A stretch of DNA of 18,440 nucleotides, taken from the NCBI GenBank assembly GCA_031425695.1, contig JANPJV010000320.1, forward strand, positions 1-18,440, written 5' to 3'. The stretch is from JANPJV01 sp031425695. Lineage in GTDB: Bacteria > Pseudomonadota > Gammaproteobacteria > Xanthomonadales > SZUA-5. The notes under the pieces are model-generated. The model made no database searches. It was not told where the DNA came from and saw only the letters and a list, made by a program, of their open reading frames with translations. Every line of letters starts with the position of its first letter. Position 1 is the stretch's first letter. The position numbers and the translations under genes were made by a program. This document shows, piece after piece, positions 7,571 to 13,652 of this stretch.

Positions 7571-9529
7571 ATGAAAGCCGCGCCGCGTTTACGTCTTCTC
7601 CCCCTCGCGCTCGCCACGCTGCTGGTGGCCGCGTGCAATGAAACTCCACCGCCAGCCGCTGCGCCGGCGCCGGCCGCGCCGGTAGCCGCAGCACCAGCCG
7701 CACCGCCGGTGGCCGCGCACAAGCAATACGACATCGCCACGCTGCTCTCGAGCCTGCGCCTCGCCGGCGCGTCGTTGGCGCCGGATGCGAGCAAGGTGCT
7801 GTTCGCCTCGAATGCTTCGGGAGTGTTCAATCTGTACGAGGTGCCGACCGCTGGAGGCGAGCCGAAGGCGCTGACCACGTCGACCACCGACTCGATCTAC
7901 AGCGAGGGCTATTTCCCGAACGATGAGCGCGTGCTCTACACCAGCGACCAGGGCGGCAACGAGCTCAATCACCTGTACGTGCGGGAGGCCGATGGCAGCG
8001 TCAAGGACCTGACGCCAGGTGACAAGCTCAAGGCGATGTTCGCGGGCTGGAGCGATGACGAGAAGAGCTTCTTCGTCGCCAGCAACGAGCGCGACGAAAA
8101 ATATTTCGACCTGTACGAATATGCGGTCGACGGCTACACGCGCACGCTGCTCTTCCAGAATGATCTCGGGCTGCAACCGGCCGCGATCAGTCGCGACAAG
8201 CGCTACGTCGCGATGATCAAGACCCATACGACCAGCGACTCGGACATCGTGCTCTTCGATCGGGAGAGCAAGAAGGCCACCACGCTCACCGAGCACGCGG
8301 GCGTCGAGGCCAATGACGTTGCGGCATTCACGCCCGATGGCGCGCTGCTGATCACCAGCAATCGCGATGGCGAATTTGCCCGGCTGATCCGCCTCGATCC
8401 GGTCAGTGGCGAGCGCAAGATCGTCTACGAAACGAAATGGGACGTTACCCGCGCCGAGTACTCGCCGGACGATCGCCATCTGCTGGTCTACGTCAATGCG
8501 GACGCGCGCACCGAGCTCAACCTGCTCGACGCGACCACGCTCGAAGCCAAGGCGCTTCCGAAGGTTCCGGCCGGTGACATCACCAGCGTGACGATGTCGC
8601 GCGACGGCACCCGGCTGGCGTTCTATGTCGCCTCCAGTCGCAGCCCGGCCTCGCTATACACGGCCACCGTCGGGGGCGAGTCGGTCGAGCTGGTTTCCGC
8701 GCTCAATGCGGCAGTCACCCGCGACGATCTGGTCGAAGGCGAGGTCGTGCGGTTCACCAGTTACGATGGCATGGAAATCCCGGGCATCCTCTACATGCCG
8801 CATGGTGCCGCAGCTGACGCCAAGGTTCCGGCGCTGGTCTGGGTACACGGCGGTCCGGGCGGACAGAGCCGGCTCAACTATTCGGCGCTGGTGCAGTACC
8901 TGGTCAACCACGGTTATGCGGTCTACGCGATCAACAATCGCGGCAGCTCCGGCTACGGCAAGGCTTTCTACGCGGCTGACGACCTGCGCCACGGCGAAGC
9001 CGATCTCGACGACGTGGTCGAGTCCAAGAAGATGCTGGTCGCGACCGGCAAGGTCGATCCCGAGCGCATCGGCATCATCGGCGGCAGCTATGGCGGCTAC
9101 ATGACCCTGGCAGCGCTCGCCTATCGTCCCGACGCCTTTGCCGTTGGCGTCGACATCTTCGGCGTCGCCAACTGGCTGCGCACCTTGGAGAGCATCCCGC
9201 CGTATTGGGAAGACCAGCGCAAGGCGCTGTACGCCGAGCTCGGCGATCCGGTGGCGGACAAGGAACGCCTGACGCGCATCAGCCCGCTGTTCCACGCCAA
9301 GAACATCGTCAAGCCGCTGATGGTGCTGCAAGGCGCCAACGACCCGCGCGTGCTCAAGGTCGAGTCCGACGAGATCGTCGCCGCGGTCAAGGCCAACAAC
9401 GTTCCCGTCGAGTACCTCGTATTCGCCGACGAGGGCCACGGTTTCGTCAAGCGCGAGAACGAGAACACCGGCTACGAAGCCGTGCTCACGTTCCTGGATA
9501 AGCACCTGAAGCAAACCACAGCGCCGTAA
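7571..9529 (+). CDS. S9 family (prolyl oligopeptidase / DPP-IV-like) peptidase, predicted lipoprotein
   Basis: 652-aa peptidase. The N-terminus ends in a lipobox (LVAAC, Cys22), followed by a low-complexity Ala/Pro linker (~26-48), so it is predicted to be a lipid-anchored envelope protein. Residues ~55-380 form a beta-propeller with TolB/WD40-like repeats (for example APDASKVLFAS, SPDDRHLLVY, SRDGTRLAFY) that gates the active site. The C-terminal alpha/beta-hydrolase carries GGSYGG (Ser506), Asp591 (GANDPRV) and His623 (DEGHGF), the S9 triad order. HGGPGG (~426-431) is the typical oxyanion-side motif. Family members release dipeptides or acylated residues from short peptides. The start codon gives the lipoprotein signal directly; its ribosome-binding site is weak. 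The gene is flanked on both sides by hairpin repeats and is probably transcribed alone. Confidence 0.92.
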   Translation: MKAAPRLRLLPLALATLLVAACNETPPPAAAPAPAAPVAAAPAAPPVAAHKQYDIATLLSSLRLAGASLAPDASKVLFASNASGVFNLYEVPTAGGEPKALTTSTTDSIYSEGYFPNDERVLYTSDQGGNELNHLYVREADGSVKDLTPGDKLKAMFAGWSDDEKSFFVASNERDEKYFDLYEYAVDGYTRTLLFQNDLGLQPAAISRDKRYVAMIKTHTTSDSDIVLFDRESKKATTLTEHAGVEANDVAAFTPDGALLITSNRDGEFARLIRLDPVSGERKIVYETKWDVTRAEYSPDDRHLLVYVNADARTELNLLDATTLEAKALPKVPAGDITSVTMSRDGTRLAFYVASSRSPASLYTATVGGESVELVSALNAAVTRDDLVEGEVVRFTSYDGMEIPGILYMPHGAAADAKVPALVWVHGGPGGQSRLNYSALVQYLVNHGYAVYAINNRGSSGYGKAFYAADDLRHGEADLDDVVESKKMLVATGKVDPERIGIIGGSYGGYMTLAALAYRPDAFAVGVDIFGVANWLRTLESIPPYWEDQRKALYAELGDPVADKERLTRISPLFHAKNIVKPLMVLQGANDPRVLKVESDEIVAAVKANNVPVEYLVFADEGHGFVKRENENTGYEAVLTFLDKHLKQTTAP

Positions 9530-9543
9530 TGTGAGGCAACTTC

Positions 9544-9571
9544 GCGGAGTGCCGCCTGTGCGGCGCTCCGC
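9544..9571. repeat. Hairpin downstream of the S9 peptidase gene
   Basis: GCGGAGTGCCGC (9544-9555) and GCGGCGCTCCGC (9560-9571) pair with one mismatch around a 4-nt loop, starting 15 nt after the stop. There is no immediate T run. The following TTTTGGACGGCCGCGCACTTCAAA segment resembles the arms of the repeat at 7404-7494, so this is probably a variant of the same intergenic family, perhaps acting as a 3' mRNA stabiliser. Confidence 0.5.
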
Positions 9572-9672
9572 GTGCTGGTTTTGGACGGCCGCGCACTTCA
9601 AACCGTCACCGCATTGCAAGCTCGACGCAATCGCTTCGCCACCAGCCTTTCATGCACGCTTGGCAAAGTCAT

Positions 9673-9693
9673 GGCTCATCGCCGCCATGAGCC
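9673..9693 (+). promoter_or_regulatory. Hairpin just upstream of the PstS/OmpA-like gene
   Basis: GGCTCAT-CGCCGCC-ATGAGCC is a perfect 7-bp stem ending 7 nt before the chosen start codon (9701). It covers the position where a ribosome-binding site would lie, and no strong Shine-Dalgarno is visible outside it. It could modulate translation, or the true start may be the in-frame ATG at 9671, which would place the stem inside the coding region. Confidence 0.35.
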
Positions 9694-9700
9694 TCGCCCA

Positions 9701-11041
9701 ATGAAGCCGAATTTTCCCATCCGCGCGCTGCTCGCAGCCGCCGCGATGTTGTTGCATCAGGCCGCCACGGCTGCCGATATCGAGTTGCGACTGCATGGGT
9801 CGAATACCCTCGGCGCCAAGCTCGCGCCCGACTTGCTGGAGGCGTATGCGCGTGCCAGCGGCTTCCAGGACGTCAAGCGCATCGAAACCGCACCGGCCGA
9901 ATATCAGGTCACCGGACTCGATGAAGAGGGGCGCAGCTTCGCCGGGACCGTCAAGGCGCATGGAACGAATACTGGTTTCGCCGACCTCATGTCCGGTCGT
10001 GCCGACGTGTGGATGGCATCGCGGGTGGCGAGCGTCGAGGAAGCGGCCTCATCGACCGCGCTCGGCGACCTGCACTCGGTCGAACAGGAGCACGTGATCG
10101 CCCTCGACGGGCTGGCGATTGCCGTGCATCCAGGCAACCCGATCAACCGCCTCTCGGTGAGCCAGGTCGCCGCCGCATTCACCGGCAAGGTGGACAACTG
10201 GTCGCAACTCGGCGGTCCGGATCGTCCGATCAAGCTGTACGCACGCGACGCCAATTCGGGGACCTTCGACAGTTTCAAGTCGATGGTGTTGACCAACGGC
10301 GGTCAGGTGGCGGCGTCGGCGCTGCGTTTCGAGTCTTCGTCTGAGCTCGAACGGGCAGTGGCTGCTGATCCGGCCGCGCTCGGGTTCGTTGGACTCTCGT
10401 CCCTGAAGACTGCCAAAGCGCTGGCGCTGTTCGAGGGTTCGACGCTGCCGCTGGAGCCGAATGCGCTATCGGTGGCGACCGAGGAGTACCTGCTGTCGCG
10501 ACGCCTGTACTTCTACACCACGTCGACCGCGCGACCTGAGGTCCGCGCGTTCATCGAGTTCGCCCTGGCGCAGGAAGGCCAGTCGGTGGCCGCCAACCTC
10601 GGCTTCATTGCGCAGCGCATCTTCGTCGCCAAGGAAACGCCGGTTCCGGGCAATCCGCCCGGCTATTACGACGTAGTTGCTTCGGCCGACCGGCTCTCGC
10701 TGAACTTCCGCTTCCGTCCGCGCAGCTCCGTGCTCGACAGCCGCGCCCTGCGCGATATCAACCGTCTCAGCGACTTCATGAAGGAACCCGGCAATCGCCA
10801 CAAGCAGCTGCGGCTCGCCGCCTTCGGCGTCCACGACGGCCAGGGTTCACCCTTCCTGGTGCTGTTCTCGGTCAACGACCGCGTCGACCACATCGCCCAG
10901 ATGCTGGGGAACAAAGGCGTCGCCACGCGCATGAGCCGCGGCTTCATCGATGGCAAGTCGAGCGTGGCAGCCGGAGCCCGCCCGCTGGAAAGCGCGCCCA
11001 ACGAACGCGTCGAGGTGTGGCTCTACGACCCGAAGGCCTGA
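9701..11041 (+). CDS. Periplasmic PstS-like substrate-binding domain fused to OmpA-like domain
   Basis: 446-aa exported protein. Residues 1-24 (MKPNFPIRALLAAAAMLLHQ...) are a signal peptide. Residues ~26-310 are a type-2 periplasmic binding domain of the phosphate-binding (PstS-like) class: HGSNTLG near the start, then AFTGKVDNWSQLGG and DANSGTFDSFK, segments that shape the oxyanion pocket in this family. Residues ~330-443 resemble an OmpA/MotB peptidoglycan-binding domain (NFRFRPRSSVLD, then a final VEVWLYD). Such fusions are known but poorly characterised; they may tether phosphate or anion binding to the cell wall. There are no pst transporter genes nearby. I chose the ATG at 9701 because it starts the signal peptide; the in-frame ATG at 9671 is an alternative. 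Convergent with comM. Confidence 0.85.
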   Translation: MKPNFPIRALLAAAAMLLHQAATAADIELRLHGSNTLGAKLAPDLLEAYARASGFQDVKRIETAPAEYQVTGLDEEGRSFAGTVKAHGTNTGFADLMSGRADVWMASRVASVEEAASSTALGDLHSVEQEHVIALDGLAIAVHPGNPINRLSVSQVAAAFTGKVDNWSQLGGPDRPIKLYARDANSGTFDSFKSMVLTNGGQVAASALRFESSSELERAVAADPAALGFVGLSSLKTAKALALFEGSTLPLEPNALSVATEEYLLSRRLYFYTTSTARPEVRAFIEFALAQEGQSVAANLGFIAQRIFVAKETPVPGNPPGYYDVVASADRLSLNFRFRPRSSVLDSRALRDINRLSDFMKEPGNRHKQLRLAAFGVHDGQGSPFLVLFSVNDRVDHIAQMLGNKGVATRMSRGFIDGKSSVAAGARPLESAPNERVEVWLYDPKA

Positions 11042-12708
11042 CCGCACGCGCGGCCAGGGACGCTGCGCTTCGGTAGCCCGGGTAAGCTAAAGGCGCACCC
11101 GGGAGGCGCGCGGTGCGGTACCAGGTCGCGCGCGGATCCCAGGTGCGCTGTGCGTGACCTGGCGACGACGACGGTGCGATTCGTTTCCGGCCTACGCCGC
11201 CACCCCGACCCCGCGCTCCCCGCGCCGATACCCGATCGCCTCTCCCAGGTGGCCGCTGCCGATGTGCTCGGCGGCGTCGAGGTCGGCGATGGTGCGCGCC
11301 AGGCGCAGGATGCGGTGATAGGTCGGGCGGAGAGGTTGAGCTTGTCGATCGCGCGCTCGAGCAGACGCTGGTCCGCCGAGGTCAGTGCGCAGAAGCGTGC
11401 CAGCTCACGGGTACCGAGCAGCGCATTCGGGGCGCCGGCACGATTCAATTGTCGCTCCCGCGCTGCGCACACACGCAGGCGCACGGCCGCGCTGTCCTCT
11501 CCCAGGGGCGCCAGGCTGCTGAGCGCGGTGGTCGGCTGCCGTGGCACTTCGATCTGGATGTCGATGCGGTCGAGCAACGGCCCGGAGACGCGTGCGCGAT
11601 ATCGCGTGACCTGATCCGGAGAGCAGTGACAGCGTCCCGACGGGTCGCCCGCGTAGCCGCATGGGCACGGATTCATGGCTGCTACCAGCTGGAAGCGCGC
11701 CGGGAATTCGCACTGGCGCGCCGCGCGCGAAATGATGATGCGGCCCGACTCCATCGGCTCGCGCAGGACTTCCAGCACCGAGCGGCTCCACTCGGTGAGC
11801 TCGTCGAGGAAAAGCACGCCATGATGGGCTAGCGAGACTTCCCCAGGACGCGGACTGCCGCCACCACCGGCGAGGGCCACGCTCGACGCGGTATGGTGCG
11901 GGGCGCGAAAAGGCCGCAGCCGCCAGCGGGCCGCATCGATGCCATTGCCGATAACCGAGGACACGGCCGCGACTTCGAGCGCCTCGCTGTCGCTGAGCGG
12001 CGGCAGGATCGCCGGCAGGCGGCTGGCGAGCATGGTCTTGCCGCTGCCCGGCGGGCCGACCATGAGCAGGTTGTGGGCGCCGGCCGCGGCCACTTCGAGC
12101 GCGCGCCGCGCGGCCAGCTGTCCGCGCACTTCGCACAGGTCGGCCAGGCTGTCGGTGACGCCATGCGGCGACGGCGGCGGACACACCGGCAAGGCCTGCC
12201 GACCACGCAGGTGCGCTGCCACATCGAGCAGGCTGCGGGCGTTGAGCGCCATGCCGTCCCCCGTCAATCCAGCCTCCGCTGAATTGTCGAAAGGCACGAT
12301 CGGGATGCGCCCGAGCTCGCGTGCCTTGAGCACTGCCGGCAGCACCCCGCGTACGCCACGCAACTCGCCCGAGAGCGCCAGCTCGCCGATGAATTCGTAG
12401 CGATCGAGGGTGTTTCCTGGGATCTGGGTCGAGGCCGCCAGAATGCCGAGCGCAATCGGCAGGTCGAAGCGCCCGCCCTCCTTCGGCAGGTCGGCTGGGG
12501 CCAGGCTCACGGTGATGCGCGCATGCGGCAATTCGTAGTTCGAAGTCATCAGTGCCGAGCGCACCCGATCGCGGCTTTCGCGCACCTCCGCCTCGGGCAA
12601 GCCGACGATCGCCAGACCCGGGGTTCCCCCGGAGATATGAACTTCGACAGTCACCAGCGGTGCCGCGATGCCATCGGCGGCGCGCGTGTAGACAACGGCC
12701 AGCGACAT
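11023..12708 (-). CDS. comM: ComM/YifB family Mg-chelatase-like AAA+ ATPase, frameshifted near the 3' end
   Basis: ComM is a hexameric branch-migration helicase that promotes integration of incoming DNA during natural transformation. The N-terminal Lon-like ChlI domain (~1-170) begins MSLAVVYTRA. The AAA+ core has Walker A GPPGSGKT (218-225), Walker B GVLFLDEL (297-304) and MNPCPCGYAG (345-354). Up to KLNLSAR (residue ~462, position ~11323) the sequence is canonical. It then shifts frame into unrelated Arg/Ser/Pro-rich sequence and runs to a stop at 11023, overlapping the convergent gene by 19 nt (561 aa as read). One missing base near 11322-11325 would restore YHRILRLARTIADLD...HIGSGHLGEAIGYRR, the expected end, stopping at 11192 (~505 aa). 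The start has AAGGAAAG 6 nt upstream. Probably co-transcribed with ubiK. Either a true mutation or a sequencing error. Confidence 0.9.
   Translation of the reverse strand: MSLAVVYTRAADGIAAPLVTVEVHISGGTPGLAIVGLPEAEVRESRDRVRSALMTSNYELPHARITVSLAPADLPKEGGRFDLPIALGILAASTQIPGNTLDRYEFIGELALSGELRGVRGVLPAVLKARELGRIPIVPFDNSAEAGLTGDGMALNARSLLDVAAHLRGRQALPVCPPPSPHGVTDSLADLCEVRGQLAARRALEVAAAGAHNLLMVGPPGSGKTMLASRLPAILPPLSDSEALEVAAVSSVIGNGIDAARWRLRPFRAPHHTASSVALAGGGGSPRPGEVSLAHHGVLFLDELTEWSRSVLEVLREPMESGRIIISRAARQCEFPARFQLVAAMNPCPCGYAGDPSGRCHCSPDQVTRYRARVSGPLLDRIDIQIEVPRQPTTALSSLAPLGEDSAAVRLRVCAARERQLNRAGAPNALLGTRELARFCALTSADQRLLERAIDKLNLSARPITASCAWRAPSPTSTPPSTSAAATWERRSGIGAGSAGSGWRRRPETNRTVVVARSRTAHLGSARDLVPHRAPPGCAFSLPGLPKRSVPGRACGQAFGS
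11074..11103. repeat. GTAG-headed REP-like palindrome between convergent genes
   Basis: TAGCCCGGGT (from 11074) and ACCCGGG (to 11103) form a 7-bp perfect GC stem (11077-11083 with 11097-11103) around a 13-nt loop. The head reads GGTAGCCCGGG, the GTAG pattern of REP elements; near-identical GTAGCCCGGGTAAG...CACCCGGG sequences are widespread in proteobacterial spacers (recollection, not searched). It lies between the 3' ends of the PstS/OmpA-like gene and comM and may double as a weak bidirectional terminator. Confidence 0.6.
11192..11322 (-). pseudogene. comM: Out-of-frame C-terminal segment of comM
   Basis: Read in the frame displaced from the upstream comM reading frame, this segment encodes YHRILRLARTIADLD followed by HIGSGHLGEAIGYRRG and ends with TAG at 11192-11194. 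This is the conserved C-terminal helical segment of ComM/YifB proteins, and the total length would match the family (~505 aa). Its intact coding quality shows that the frameshift is recent or is an assembly error. Confidence 0.85.
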
Positions 12709-12826
12709 GGCGCTTTCCTTGGGTTTAAATCAGGGTTCCGCGAACTGGGGGTGGCGAAGCGGCGAAAAATCGCCCGCGCGCAGCGCTGACCCACCGCCAG
12801 CCGCACTCAGCTCGTTGTCCGGGCGA

Positions 12827-13075
12827 TCAGCCCGGGGCGCTGCCTTCGAGTTCGCTCAAGCGCTTCTCGAGCGCTTCCAGCTTTTCACGCGTGCGCAGCA
12901 ACACCGCCTGCTGCACCTCGAATTCTTCGCGAGTCACGAGGTCCATGCGCGTCAGCCCGGCTTGCAGGGCCGCCCGGAAATTCTTCTGCAGATCGGCGCG
13001 CGCCTCGCCAACCGAGGGCGGCAACATCGCGCCAAGCCGCTGGCTGAGCTCATCGAGCATGCGAAAATCGATCAT
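12827..13075 (-). CDS. ubiK: UbiK family ubiquinone biosynthesis accessory factor
   Basis: 82-aa protein of the UbiK/YqiC (BMFP) family. UbiK binds UbiJ and lipids and assists the soluble Ubi complex during aerobic ubiquinone synthesis; members are small, membrane-associated and oligomerise by a C-terminal coiled coil. The sequence matches across its length: an N-terminal amphipathic stretch (MIDFRMLDELSQRLGAMLPP), the central MDLVTREEFEVQQAVL motif (~44-59) and a Leu/Glu-rich coiled coil (~60-77). The start codon overlaps the stop of the upstream paralogue as ATGA, so the two are probably translationally coupled. comM follows 118 nt downstream; ubiK-like genes beside yifB/comM are common in gammaproteobacteria. 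A small stem (12819-12835) spans the stop codon. Confidence 0.92.
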   Translation of the reverse strand: MIDFRMLDELSQRLGAMLPPSVGEARADLQKNFRAALQAGLTRMDLVTREEFEVQQAVLLRTREKLEALEKRLSELEGSAPG

Positions 13076-13392
13076 GGGGAAGCCCTGTCAGGAACGGATT
13101 GCACGGAGTCTAAGCCGCCCGCGGTGACCACGGTGTGGCGTGCGCCTGCCGGCTGGGCGCGCTCCAGCGCTGCCAGCCGCAGGCCCAGGTGATCCAGGTG
13201 CTCGCGCAGATAGCGCAACAGCAGCCGCAGCGCCTCGAATTCCGTCCGCGTCACTGGGTCCAGCGGCGCCAATCCAGGGTGCCAAGCGTTCTGCGTGCGC
13301 CGCTGCATCTCCAGCCGAGTCGCGCCCGGCATGGGCGGGAGGAGGTCGCCCATGCGCTCGCTCAGCGCATGCAAGGTCGGCGCGTCGATCAT
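13072..13392 (-). CDS. Second UbiK/BMFP-family protein, tandem paralogue
   Basis: 106-aa protein that aligns with the downstream UbiK over nearly its whole length: MID, then LxxLSxRxGxLLPP near the start, DPVTRTEFEALRLLLR in the middle (compare DLVTREEFEVQQAVLLR) and a coiled-coil end with REHLDHLGLRLAALE. It has a further ~25-residue tail with no recognisable motif, ending RASP. I chose the start at 13392 because it aligns with MID of UbiK and has GGGGA upstream; the frame extends to 13470 without other support. It heads the operon, overlaps ubiK by 4 nt and has lost some N-terminal residues of the family pattern. It may be a hetero-oligomer partner of UbiK, a UbiJ-independent variant or a decaying duplicate; function not known. 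Confidence 0.85.
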   Translation of the reverse strand: MIDAPTLHALSERMGDLLPPMPGATRLEMQRRTQNAWHPGLAPLDPVTRTEFEALRLLLRYLREHLDHLGLRLAALERAQPAGARHTVVTAGGLDSVQSVPDRASP

Positions 13393-13414
13393 CTGCAGTC
13401 CCCGTAAGTGGCTT

Positions 13415-13428
13415 GAATCCAGCATAGG
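13415..13428 (-). promoter_or_regulatory. Possible -10 region of the ubiK operon (CTATGCTGGATTC)
   Basis: Minus strand CCTATGCTGGATTC lies 23 nt upstream of the ubiK-paralogue start and is identical over 14 nt to the sequence upstream of the M36 protease (3558-3571). TATGCT would be the -10 element. No good -35 is seen, so confidence is low. Confidence 0.25.
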
Positions 13429-13587
13429 CAGCGGGACTGTTCGCGATCTGTAGGAAAATTCCGAGAACACGGTGGGAATCAGGCGCGGCCGTTGCGGGCG
13501 TTGATGTGTCCACTAACGGCCACTCGCGTGCGATCGCGGACGGTGGCAGGTTGTGGTCGCCAGCCGCGCTTTGCATTTTGTCGCAAA

Positions 13588-13608
13588 CCAGGCGTCGTTC
13601 GCGCCTGG
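13588..13608. promoter_or_regulatory. Dyad upstream of the FtsX-like permease gene
   Basis: CCAGGCG-TCGTTCG-CGCCTGG is a perfect 7-bp inverted repeat with a 7-nt loop, ending 44 nt before the chosen permease start. It sits in the 260-bp spacer shared with the divergent ubiK operon and could be an operator or a leader hairpin. Nothing else is recognisable in the spacer. Confidence 0.35.
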
Positions 13609-13652
13609 CACCGATCCTGCTATTGCTCGTCTTTCTTCCTGACGCCAATCCC

